In this document: positions 14,075 to 20,327 of the stretch, piece after piece
How positions within the stretch are numbered: the first letter of the stretch is position 1
How the letters are laid out: each line of letters begins with the position of its first letter
From: B1-G15 sp964346135
GTDB taxonomy: Archaea > Thermoproteota > Bathyarchaeia > Bathyarchaeales > Bathyarchaeaceae
Reading direction: 5' to 3'
NCBI GenBank assembly: GCA_964346135.1
Contig: CAYFTS010000182.1
Location: 1 to 20,327 of the forward strand
Length of the DNA stretch: 20,327 nt
Position numbers and translations under genes: made by a program
Notes under the pieces: model-generated
Database searches by the model: none
What the model was told of the DNA's origin: nothing
The model's input: only the letters and a program-made list of their open reading frames with translations

Positions 14075-14109
14075 TAATCTGTATTTTCACTTCATAACAG
14101 ATTATAATG
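14075..14109 (+). promoter_or_regulatory. Inverted repeat overlapping the KaiC-operon promoter
   Basis: TAATCTGT (14075-14082) and ACAGATTA (14097-14104) form a perfect 8-bp inverted repeat with a 14-bp spacer. The right arm merges with a TATA-like GATTATAATG (14100-14109), whose start site would be near 14130. It can act as an operator for the signalling operon, or as a weak hairpin after DUF763. Confidence 0.45.
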
Positions 14110-14151
14110 TGTAGGCACTGAACAACTGTGCGTTAGCGATGTGAAATAAAC

Positions 14152-14868
14152 ATGTCAGCGAAAAAAATGAAGCATCTAACTAATGTTGAACGCGTCAAAA
14201 CTGGTGTTGGAGGATTAGATAAGCTGATGGAAGGCGGTTTCCCTAAGGGGGACACTATCCTCTTAGCGGGTAACACAGGTAGCGGCAAAACAATTTTCTC
14301 CACCCAGTTCATCTGTGAAGGCGCCACCAAACATGATGAAAAAGGAGTCTACGCGACCTTCGAGGAAGACGCTAAGACCTTAAAAAGAAACTTGCTCAGA
14401 TTCGGATTTGACCTAGAAAAACTTGAGAGTGAAGGGTTGATAAGGGTTCTTGATTTGGAAGCTATAAAGGGTGCGGGATTAAGTGCCAACATCGAGTTCA
14501 TCCTAATTGCTTTGAGGGAGATTGGAGCTCAAAGGTTGGTTATTGACTCGTTAACGGCTTTTCTCAGTGCCTGTGAAGAGAAGTTTGAGTATAGAACGCT
14601 TATGCATCTGTTTTATAAGATATTGAAGAAGCTTGGCTGCACCACTGTGATGACGTGTAGCGTGCCTACGGGCCTCGAGACGCTTGGTCTTGGAATCGAA
14701 GAGTTCATAGCCGACTCTGTTATCACGCTGGAAAGCATCATTCACGATGGAGAGCTAAAGACTAGGTTTTTGATACGAAAAATGAGGGGAACTAATCATA
14801 GCAAGAAATATCATGAGGTTATAATAGGCGGAAAGGGATTAGAAATCGTGTCTTTCTCTATGGCATGA
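14152..14868 (+). CDS. Single-domain KaiC-like RecA-superfamily ATPase
   Basis: The 238-aa protein is one KaiC-type ATPase domain. VERVKTGVGGLDKLMEGGFP (12-31) is the canonical KaiC entry; Walker A is GNTGSGKT (40-47); the paired catalytic glutamates are EE at 71-72; Walker B is LVIDS (129-133); and KMRGTNHSKKYHE (210-222) is the C-terminal basic motif of the family. Archaeal KaiC-like ATPases are proposed hubs that couple sensor inputs to output domains. It is not a clock protein: no KaiA or KaiB is present, and only one domain exists. The stop is one base before the ATG of the next gene, so translation is coupled to the membrane sensor. It probably acts as a cytosolic, oligomeric signalling ATPase. 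Confidence 0.92.
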   Translation: MSAKKMKHLTNVERVKTGVGGLDKLMEGGFPKGDTILLAGNTGSGKTIFSTQFICEGATKHDEKGVYATFEEDAKTLKRNLLRFGFDLEKLESEGLIRVLDLEAIKGAGLSANIEFILIALREIGAQRLVIDSLTAFLSACEEKFEYRTLMHLFYKILKKLGCTTVMTCSVPTGLETLGLGIEEFIADSVITLESIIHDGELKTRFLIRKMRGTNHSKKYHEVIIGGKGLEIVSFSMA

Positions 14869-14869
14869 G

Positions 14870-16777
14870 ATGGTTCTTTGGGAAATCCCAATGATAGGGT
14901 TAATTCTTTATCTGGTTTTACTATCAGCCTTAGGTGCCACAATACTTTTCCTTGTCCGTCAGAAAGGAGCTTATTTTAGATCAGTTCAATTACTCTTCGC
15001 TGCAGCCTCTATATTAATTGCAATATCATTTTCTTTTGATTTAATTTCAGGGTACTTTGTCAAAACAAAGGAGATTGCTCTTTATTCCGAGGAGGGATTC
15101 ATTACCGCAGCTTTCCTGTCTGTGATTATGGTAGAGCACGCTGCATTGATTGTATACAAAGGAAAACAAAAGAAAGTCTCTTGGAAGAAAAAGTTTTCAG
15201 ACAAGTTGAACCTTCTTTCCATTTCATATAAAGGCTATATTGTTCTTGCTTTGTTTTTGACATGGATCTTTCATCCCTGGGAAATCCAGCTGTCCAGAAA
15301 CATATGGGGAAATCCTGCCTACATCCCAATTAATCATGAACTGTGGTACTTAGCCTTTTTATTGCCAATTCTTCTTGTCTTTATAGCGTATCCTTGCATG
15401 TTGTTCATACTTTCTAGTCGTAAGTATAAGGAAGAATCTGTGATAGCGACTTTAAAGTTGCTTGCAATATGCTGGATTACCTTAGGCTCCGCTGCATCCG
15501 CCTCCTACGGTTTGCGGAACCAGTTGGGAATCGCGATAGGTGAGCTCAATTTTTTACTTTATACAGTTTGTTTTGGAAGCATGGCTTATTCTTTCAAAAA
15601 AACAAACATTCTAGAAAGCTTCTTTAGGAAGCAACGTCCATCCGTTACTTTCAGTGGAGGCGAGAGCGTCCTTTTCACCTACACATCTAAAGTAGATAAG
15701 ATTAAGATATTTTCGACCCTAATTCGGGAAGGATTGACCGGTGGAAACAGAGTCATCTACAAGTATCCAGACAACGAAGATAAGGTGGTTAGGGAGAAGC
15801 TAAAAGAGCACGGCGTTGATGTCGAAAAATGTGAAAAAGATGGATCTCTCTTTTTGACGACTTTGTCGCAATTCTATCTCTCAGATGGATACTTTGATGG
15901 AGGAAAAGCAGTCAGATCTCTAAATGAACTTAAAGCAGATTCGTTAAAGAAGGGTTATACACAACTAATAGATTTTGTAGATCTTGGCGACTTCTTGTTT
16001 CTCGGAGAAAATGGAGATAAGTACATCGAATATCTGAAGGACAAACAATGGAAAACCTACGTGGATGAACATGTGACCGAACTGTTTGCTGTCAACTCAG
16101 AAAAAATAAGCAAAAAACTTCTCAGCCGACTGCAAATGCATGCGTCTCTACGTTCAATCCATCCAATCGATCGTATTGCCCAGATGGATATATTCTCAAA
16201 GGCATTGGGGCTAACCCACCGACAGATCACTGGAAAAGACATACTGCTTGATTTCGATCCCGCATCTAACTATGAGAAAATCGTCGGAGATTTCGCAACT
16301 GAAGCCTTAGCCAATGCTGAGCAAGTAGCACTTTTCACACACAAAGGTAGCGCCGTCTATTCATCACTAGAAAACAGAAAGGCACTCAAAGTCATACTTT
16401 TGACACAACGTATCTCGGTTCCTCAAGTAGATGCCGAAATGAATGCAGTTCTATTGCCCGCAAACAACACTTCCCTGCTGCTTGACACACTAGACAAAAC
16501 GCTAAAAACACTTCCTCATCGTAACCTGAGCATAATCTTTGACAACCTGTCCAGCTTGGTCTTATCGATTGGCTTACAGAAAACTTACCAATTCATGCGT
16601 TATACACTTGACATGTTGACCTCAACGAATTCAACTGCCCTGTTTTTATTTAATCCAGATGCCCATGACCAAAAAGTTACATCAAGCTTAAGAAACCTCT
16701 TCAGCAACCACATAAGCTACCGAAAAGAAGGCTTACAAGTCGTTAAACTATCTGAACCCAGAACTGAAGACACATAA
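14870..16777 (+). CDS. Seven-helix membrane sensor with MEDS-like and DUF835-like domains
   Basis: The 635-aa protein has a membrane region with about seven helices (8-29, 38-60, 76-97, 121-135, 158-182, 192-214 and 222-241) and two cytosolic domains. Residues 262-430 look like a MEDS sensory domain: GESVLFTYTSKVDKIKIFST (264-283), then GLTGGNRVIYKYPDNED and ELKADSLKKGYTQLIDFVDL. Residues 445-630 look like DUF835: GKDILLDFDPASNYEKIVGD (455-474), then ALFTHKGSAVYSSL and HRNLSIIFDNLSSLVLSIGL. Both soluble domains seem related to the KaiC/RecA fold but show no Walker A, so they are probably inactive in ATP hydrolysis. Layout suggests a receptor relaying a membrane or small-molecule signal to the KaiC-like ATPase encoded one base upstream and the NitrOD5-like protein 14 bases downstream. 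No histidine-kinase core is present. Ligand unknown. Confidence 0.82.
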   Translation: MVLWEIPMIGLILYLVLLSALGATILFLVRQKGAYFRSVQLLFAAASILIAISFSFDLISGYFVKTKEIALYSEEGFITAAFLSVIMVEHAALIVYKGKQKKVSWKKKFSDKLNLLSISYKGYIVLALFLTWIFHPWEIQLSRNIWGNPAYIPINHELWYLAFLLPILLVFIAYPCMLFILSSRKYKEESVIATLKLLAICWITLGSAASASYGLRNQLGIAIGELNFLLYTVCFGSMAYSFKKTNILESFFRKQRPSVTFSGGESVLFTYTSKVDKIKIFSTLIREGLTGGNRVIYKYPDNEDKVVREKLKEHGVDVEKCEKDGSLFLTTLSQFYLSDGYFDGGKAVRSLNELKADSLKKGYTQLIDFVDLGDFLFLGENGDKYIEYLKDKQWKTYVDEHVTELFAVNSEKISKKLLSRLQMHASLRSIHPIDRIAQMDIFSKALGLTHRQITGKDILLDFDPASNYEKIVGDFATEALANAEQVALFTHKGSAVYSSLENRKALKVILLTQRISVPQVDAEMNAVLLPANNTSLLLDTLDKTLKTLPHRNLSIIFDNLSSLVLSIGLQKTYQFMRYTLDMLTSTNSTALFLFNPDAHDQKVTSSLRNLFSNHISYRKEGLQVVKLSEPRTEDT

Positions 16778-16791
16778 TTGAGGAATCTACA

Positions 16792-17103
16792 ATGAACGCC
16801 AAAGAAAAGTTCGACAAACTTCTTCTCAAAATTATAGACGAAGAACTGAAACACATCTTCGGAGAAGCTGCCACGTCGATCATCTACAATCATTTGGAAG
16901 TGAATCACTCGTTAAAGCGAGAAGAGATTCCAGAAAAATTAGAAGGCTTCACTAGAGGTCTAGAAGAGTTTCTGGGCTCAGGAGCGCAGGTGGCAGAGAA
17001 AATGACTCTACAAAAGCTATCCTCATGCTCTGGGGTCCAATGTAAAGTTAAAGAAGATTACAGTTTCGTAGATTATGTAACTGAGATAAAGGCTAAACTT
17101 TAG
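16792..17103 (+). CDS. Small NitrOD5-like output-domain protein (copy 2)
   Basis: The 103-aa protein is a paralog of the product of 516-827. Shared positions include the FGE at 23-25, EEIPEKLEGF (44-53), the long helix through GLEEFLGSGAQVAEKMTLQK (56-75), and the closing helix with TEIKAKL. The family appears to be NitrOD5, a presumed archaeal signal-output domain. It is the last gene of the KaiC/sensor operon: GAGGA lies eight bases before the ATG, and the gap to the sensor stop is 14 bases. The linkage suggests it is the effector or adaptor of that relay. It contains two cysteines (79 and 84) missing from copy 1 at these places. Confidence 0.82.
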   Translation: MNAKEKFDKLLLKIIDEELKHIFGEAATSIIYNHLEVNHSLKREEIPEKLEGFTRGLEEFLGSGAQVAEKMTLQKLSSCSGVQCKVKEDYSFVDYVTEIKAKL

Positions 17104-17165
17104 ATAGTGAGCAGAAGATACCCCCCTCCTGCCCGCAAGTTCCCCATTCCTTCCAAAGGGGATAC

Positions 17166-17194
17166 CTTAACTGCACCTAAGTTGTGTAGTTAAG
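17166..17194. terminator. Hairpin between convergent genes
   Basis: CTTAACTGCAC (17166-17176) pairs with GTGTAGTTAAG (17184-17194), an 11-bp stem with one G-T pair and a 7-base loop. It lies after the signalling operon and covers the stop codon of the zinc-finger gene on the opposite strand. No T tract follows on either side, so it may stabilise or separate the two 3' ends instead of causing classical termination. Confidence 0.45.
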
Positions 17195-17393
17195 CTACAG
17201 TTGTACGCGTGTTTTCACCAAACCATTTTTTCATACACTTCTTACTACAGAAGACAAGAGTATTGCCATCTTTCGTCTTTTTCTTCACCCAGCCCTTAGG
17301 CTTCCGAAGACGAGTCTCCTGGTAGGCGTAACATTCTAGGCACCTCCACGTGGCGTGTGGAAGTATTCTTCTGAACCACCGAGAACGAACCAT
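17190..17393 (-). CDS. Small FCS/TRASH-type zinc-finger protein
   Basis: The 67-aa basic protein carries Cys18-x2-Cys21 and Cys49-x3-Cys53, the latter in VFCSKKCMKKWF. An FCS-x2-C treble-clef of this kind is seen in TRASH and MYM-type fingers, which bind a metal ion and often protein or nucleic acid. The N-terminus MVRSRWFRRILPHATWRC is highly basic and aromatic. I cannot say whether it binds DNA, RNA or a partner protein. GGTGAT precedes the ATG by several bases, a good ribosome-binding site. It faces the KaiC operon tail to tail; the coding end overlaps the intergenic hairpin. Confidence 0.72.
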   Translation of the reverse strand: MVRSRWFRRILPHATWRCLECYAYQETRLRKPKGWVKKKTKDGNTLVFCSKKCMKKWFGENTRTTVA

Positions 17394-17797
17394 GTCCTAT
17401 CACCTGAGACTATATCATTAATGTATCAACAATTTAAATTTTAAAGAGAAAACGCGCGCAAATAAAAAGGAATAAAATAATCCTGCATGGACATATTCTG
17501 ATTCAGAACAAGAGATAACTTTTATCCATTTCTGAAAAAACGCAGTCACATGACTTGGTATCGAAGACTCAGACGGTGGATCTGGTATCGTCGCACAATT
17601 AAGAAAATTGAAAGAGAATTAAGCAAAAGCCAAAAATGACCTGTGAGCGCATGTAAGGACTAAAAGTCTGAAATCTGATAATATTTGGTCTATTTTGTCA
17701 GAGTTTTACGTATTTGACCTTATCATAATAACTTTCCCCTTTCCTATAAAATCGAAAAATTCATGTTGAACCTCCACAAACAAATATCGCAACTGAA
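17394..17797. other. 404-bp AT-rich gap between divergent genes
   Basis: This region separates the zinc-finger gene (minus) from the zinc-ribbon gene (plus). It contains a TATA-like TTTAAAATTTAAATTG on the minus strand (about 17428-17443), a TATA-like CTATAAAAT before the plus-strand gene (17743-17751), and one short reading frame at 17550-17639 listed separately. Nothing else in it is recognisable. Confidence 0.5.
17550..17639 (+). CDS. Possible 29-aa Trp/Arg-rich small protein
   Basis: The frame encodes MTWYRRLRRWIWYRRTI at its start and a Lys/Glu-rich tail, 29 aa with nine Arg/Lys/Trp pairs or clusters in its first 18 residues. There is no Shine-Dalgarno, but a weak TATA-like CTTTTATCC (17519-17527) about 25 bases upstream would suit a leaderless message. 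It could be a small membrane-associating or nucleic-acid-binding protein, or a chance frame. Confidence 0.25.
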   Translation: MTWYRRLRRWIWYRRTIKKIERELSKSQK

Positions 17798-18559
17798 GTG
17801 TTTACAATGTCAGTAATTCAAGAAATTCGTTGTCCCAACTGCGGCGCTCCCATCCCATTTAAATCAGGCGAAATCATTGCCACCTGCCGATACTGTGGCT
17901 TCACAAGCGTCATAGAAACAGGTAAAGCTTTCACTCTTGAACACTCAATAATCCTCAATGAGTACGACCCTAATCAAGCAGAGAAGCTTGTGCGCGACTG
18001 GATGAAATCTGGATTTCTAAAGCCTAGAGACCTAGCGCGATCTTCGAAAATTGTGGAGAAAAGCTTGATGTATCTTCCGTTCTGGGTTGTTCCAGTCACC
18101 GCCGCCAGCACATACAAGGGAATTTTTGAAAGGATAGCTCCTCCAATTGTGAAGGAAGGAAAAATCGAGAAGAAATATGATTGGCTGGTTTTAGCGAGGA
18201 AAGCCGTTGAGTTTCCAACAAGAGAATATGATGTTCCGCTGGAAGGAAAGGTTGCCTACGATTTTCGAAAAATTGAAGAATTCGCTAAGGTATTAAACAG
18301 TGAAATGGAAGGGCGGGAGGCCGTAGAGCTTGCTAAACAACAAATTGAAGATCATCATCAGTTCTTGGCAAAACAAGACGTGGACAAGATCATAGAGATG
18401 AAAAACAAGTTTTCGATAGGCAATTCTGTTTACTTACATGCACCCGTGTGGTTCATTGTTTATGAATATAAAGGCGAACGATACAACATCCTTCTAGACG
18501 GCGCCACTGGTGCAGTCATTAAAGGAGACATTCCCGCAACAAAGTTTGGTTTCCTCTAA
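17798..18559 (+). CDS. Zinc-ribbon protein with C-terminal PepSY-like segment
   Basis: The protein is 253 aa from GTG at 17798, or 250 aa from ATG at 17807, which reads MSVIQEIRCPNCG and is the more natural start. A zinc ribbon is formed by Cys12, Cys15, Cys30 and Cys33 (RCPNCG and TCRYCG). The middle (40-210) is soluble, with SLMYLPFWVVPVTAASTYKG (about 88-107). The end, YLHAPVWFIVYEYKGERYNI (213-232) followed by LLDGATGAVIKGDIP, resembles a PepSY-type beta unit. I recognise the general type in archaeal genomes but not a function. No membrane helix is clear. It is followed at 49 bp by a membrane protein that has its own TATA element. Confidence 0.75.
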   Translation: MFTMSVIQEIRCPNCGAPIPFKSGEIIATCRYCGFTSVIETGKAFTLEHSIILNEYDPNQAEKLVRDWMKSGFLKPRDLARSSKIVEKSLMYLPFWVVPVTAASTYKGIFERIAPPIVKEGKIEKKYDWLVLARKAVEFPTREYDVPLEGKVAYDFRKIEEFAKVLNSEMEGREAVELAKQQIEDHHQFLAKQDVDKIIEMKNKFSIGNSVYLHAPVWFIVYEYKGERYNILLDGATGAVIKGDIPATKFGFL

Positions 18560-18608
18560 TGAAAGCTTTTATAGCCCATCCACAGAACATAAAAGATCGT
18601 GAGGTTTT

Positions 18609-18962
18609 ATGCCGAAGAGACCTGTAGGCGTCCTTTCACTCGGCATTTTGATCCTAGCTTTAGCCGTGTCCGCAACTGCTTTCGTCACCAACATGCTCAT
18701 TGACATATCCGAAATATTTTCACTTACCTTAATTCTCTTTGGCTTTTGGATTATAATTCTCTCTGGAATACGCGCAACCAACCAGGAACAATATGGAGGA
18801 GGAGCTTTCAATACTTTTTCTGGAGGAATCTTATTAACAACCCTTGGCGTCGTATGGTTGCTCTATGTTCGTGCATTGCTTGTTGACTATCTTCTTCCAG
18901 CCTTGTTGCTAATCATCGGAATCTTGGTCGCGGTTGCAGGAATCCGAGCATGGCGAAAATAA
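18609..18962 (+). CDS. Four-helix membrane protein, unrecognised
   Basis: The 117-aa protein has four hydrophobic helices, near 7-30, 36-55, 68-88 and 93-114, with short loops (ATNQEQYGGGAFNTF in the middle) and basic ends. I do not recognise a family. GTGAGG sits four bases before the ATG, and a TATA-like GCTTTTATAG (18565-18574) lies upstream with a start expected near 18595. It lies between the zinc-ribbon protein and the convergent arrestin-like gene. Its size and simple hairpin layout are those of small accessory or stress-linked membrane proteins. Confidence 0.72.
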   Translation: MPKRPVGVLSLGILILALAVSATAFVTNMLIDISEIFSLTLILFGFWIIILSGIRATNQEQYGGGAFNTFSGGILLTTLGVVWLLYVRALLVDYLLPALLLIIGILVAVAGIRAWRK

Positions 18963-18990
18963 CCGATACAAGATCATGCGCGCTTATTAC

Positions 18991-19004
18991 TTTTTGTTGT
19001 TTTT
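18991..19004 (+). terminator. T-rich terminator after the four-helix membrane protein
   Basis: TTTTTGTTGTTTTT lies 28 bases after the stop on the plus strand and reaches into the stop codon of the convergent gene. It is a typical archaeal U-rich 3' end. Confidence 0.5.
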
Positions 19005-19578
19005 AGATTTTTCGTGGTGCTCCACAATTTGGACAAGACGTTGCCGTTTCAGGCATTAGAGTTTCGCAGTACTCACATGGTACCATGACAACTTCCTTTT
19101 CTTTCACAGCCGTTGGAGCTCCTGCGGATCTAATCACCTGAAGTTCAATTATTTTGCTAGTGACATCAGGACGACCTTTGATGGCCACGACTCCTTTAAA
19201 GAACCAACTAACGTTTGCATCTAAGCCGTCAAAAGACTCTCGCCCACCGGCAGGAATGTTAACTTTAATGGGAAACGTTTTTTGGAACCCCGGTAGCATG
19301 TGCAGTGCGCCGCTTGTCTTCGGATCAGCGGAATGCAGTGTAGCTTGGTCCCAGTAGGTGCGTCGCACTTCACGTCGGAGACGTTCATCATATACCCACC
19401 TTTCTCGTTTCTTTTTCTCGATGCATCGAAGTTCGGCTCTCACTTCGGTTGCGTCAAATTCTTCTTGGCATGACACGGTGATTGCGCCTTTCAAATCTTC
19501 TCCTAATTCGAAAGTGTTTTTGGGAACTGTTAATGAAACGCTGGCTTCTGGTTTTTTGAATCTGTCTAGAAAGCCCAC
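19003..19578 (-). CDS. Arrestin/Spo0M-like protein with C-terminal zinc ribbon
   Basis: The 191-aa protein has an N-terminal beta-sandwich: MGFLDRFKKPEASVSLTVPK (1-20), then TFELGEDLKGAITVSCQEEF (22-41) and DATEVRAELRCIEKK, the pattern of arrestin-like and sporulation-control Spo0M proteins. PGFQKTFPIKVNIPAGGRES (96-115) continues the second sheet, with SWFFKGVVAIKGRPDVT. A C-terminal zinc ribbon uses Cys168, Cys171, Cys182 and Cys185 (CEYC and CPNC). Such proteins are presumed adaptors for membrane or protein binding; a specific partner cannot be named. The start is GTG at 19578 after GAGATGATGATCT. It diverges from the helical gene at 19732. Confidence 0.8.
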   Translation of the reverse strand: MGFLDRFKKPEASVSLTVPKNTFELGEDLKGAITVSCQEEFDATEVRAELRCIEKKKRERWVYDERLRREVRRTYWDQATLHSADPKTSGALHMLPGFQKTFPIKVNIPAGGRESFDGLDANVSWFFKGVVAIKGRPDVTSKIIELQVIRSAGAPTAVKEKEVVMVPCEYCETLMPETATSCPNCGAPRKI

Positions 19579-19731
19579 AGATCATCATCTCTTTACTGGT
19601 TTGGTCATTATTCTGGATAATTGTATTCATATTTATAATTTCTGAAAGATAAGGCTAGAATCTTTATATGTATTATCAAGACATAACTTAAATTTAATTA
19701 ATTGCGCATAATAAAGAAAGAGGGTTGTTGA

Positions 19732-20265
19732 ATGGCAGAACGTGAAACAATCGAGAAAGTTAAAGACAAGCAAGGCGCCCTTTCTCAAATTCAAAACTTC
19801 TTCACGTTGGGATACGGAACGAAAGAAGACCTGAGGGAACTTGACAAGAAGCTTCGAGACCTATATTATAAGGACCTCCGCGACATGCGTCACGTATGGG
19901 AAGACATTTACTTAGCAACCTTGGACGCAGGTCTTACAGCTTCAACCAGAGACTTCAAAAAAGTTATCCAGGTATTGGATCGTGTCATGGAGAAAGTGAG
20001 ACACGCAGACTACGGTTACGCGGGTCTCATGGATAGAAAGGGACATATACGAGAAAAAGAACTTGCCCGAGTTTTCAACTACGACCAAGCTTTGAGCCAA
20101 GATGTGGAAAGCGTGAAGGCGGCTGTGAAAAAGATTTACAGCGAAGCGGAAGCTGAAAATTGGACTAATATACCAGCTGAAGTGAAGAAGATAAAAGGTT
20201 TATTACTTGCCTTTGAGGATAAATGGCATGAAAGAGAGGGACAGTTTAGACCTTTAGAAATTTAG
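19732..20265 (+). CDS. Helical protein of unknown function, probable operon with SPFH-like gene
   Basis: The 177-aa protein is charged and predicted all-helical, with no membrane segment. RELDKKLRDLYYKDLRDMRH (35-54) and the stretch through STRDFKKVIQVLDRVMEKVR (71-90) look like long amphipathic helices that could form a coiled coil or helical bundle. No catalytic motif is visible. AGAGGGTTGTTGA precedes the ATG. A TATA-like TTAAATTTAATTAA (19688-19701) is located about 30-45 bases before the start. The next gene begins 13 bases after the stop, so the pair is probably co-transcribed and the product may be a partner of that protein. I do not recognise the family. Confidence 0.75.
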   Translation: MAERETIEKVKDKQGALSQIQNFFTLGYGTKEDLRELDKKLRDLYYKDLRDMRHVWEDIYLATLDAGLTASTRDFKKVIQVLDRVMEKVRHADYGYAGLMDRKGHIREKELARVFNYDQALSQDVESVKAAVKKIYSEAEAENWTNIPAEVKKIKGLLLAFEDKWHEREGQFRPLEI

Positions 20266-20278
20266 AAGGGGAGAAAAA

Positions 20279-20327
20279 ATGCCAATCGTAGAAAAAGTGG
20301 CTTGGGATTTCGGAGGACCTGAGGACA
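20279..20327 (+). CDS. Start of a possible SPFH-domain protein (cut by window edge)
   Basis: Only 16 codons are in the window: MPIVEKVAWDFGGPED. AGGGGAG lies five bases before the ATG, so the start is good. Many SPFH-type and 'virion core' proteins begin with a similar short lead of the form V-x-W-x-x-x-G-P-x-D before their SPFH domain. The resemblance is from memory and the fragment is too short to settle it. It is close to the preceding helical gene (13-base gap), which suggests a shared operon. Confidence 0.4.
   Translation, partial: MPIVEKVAWDFGGPED

Noticed and set aside
14152..14868. KaiC-like ATPase as a circadian clock component
   Set aside because: It has one ATPase domain, and no KaiA or KaiB is nearby; the sensor and output neighbours point to signalling.
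1..20327. CRISPR arrays, rRNA genes, full insertion sequences or defence systems
   Set aside because: No regularly spaced repeat, no rRNA-like stretch, no transposase and no effector nuclease was seen on either strand. The only mobile trace is the truncated integrase.

Overview
The window looks like chromosomal DNA of an uncultivated archaeon, most probably a Bathyarchaeia-like member of the Thermoproteota. The evidence is an RNA polymerase Rpo5 (RpoH) protein, an archaeal-type phosphopantetheine adenylyltransferase, a KaiC-type ATPase, an archaeal winged-helix regulator, TATA-box promoters, oligo-T ends just after stop codons, and many GTG/TTG starts preceded by GGTGA/GAGG. There is no rRNA, complete tRNA, CRISPR array or intact insertion sequence. 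Family names come from reading motifs by eye; no database search was run.

Layout. 1-890: a HAD phosphatase cut by the left edge and a small NitrOD5-like protein, both minus. 990-2710: two small DNA-binding-type proteins, a small charged protein and an Hsp20 chaperone, all plus. 2794-6141: a tungstate uptake module, tupA-tupB-tupC on the minus strand, diverging from a ModE-type regulator across a 76-bp gap that carries inverted ATCGTTATG/CATAACGAT arms. 6142-6807: a 666-bp AT-rich gap. 6808-8679: three minus-strand envelope proteins (a beta-helical DUF2807-like anchored protein, a multi-spanning protein and a zinc-ribbon membrane protein). 8701-9357: a C-terminally truncated tyrosine recombinase. 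9546-10097: an Rpo5 protein with an extra N-terminal domain laid out like eukaryotic Rpb5.

10295-14057: an ECF S-component-like membrane protein tightly coupled to phosphopantetheine adenylyltransferase, then an HPr-kinase-like P-loop protein and a DUF763 protein. 14152-17103: a compact signalling operon of a single-domain KaiC ATPase, a seven-helix membrane protein with MEDS-like and DUF835-like cytoplasmic domains, and a second NitrOD5-like protein of the same length (103 aa) as the one at the left end. 17190-20327: a small FCS-type zinc finger, a zinc-ribbon protein, a four-helix membrane protein, an arrestin/Spo0M-like protein with a zinc ribbon, a helical protein, and the first codons of a possible SPFH-type protein.

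How they work together. The tup genes import tungstate, probably for tungstopterin enzymes, and the ModE-like protein probably senses the oxyanion and controls the shared promoter. The KaiC-sensor-NitrOD5 operon looks like a membrane-to-cytoplasm signalling relay. The DUF2807/LiaF-like group and the arrestin/SPFH-like group both resemble envelope-stress gene sets. The items most worth a second look are the Rpb5-like two-domain polymerase subunit, the KaiC signalling operon with its distant paralog, and the pairing of an S-component with a CoA biosynthesis gene.
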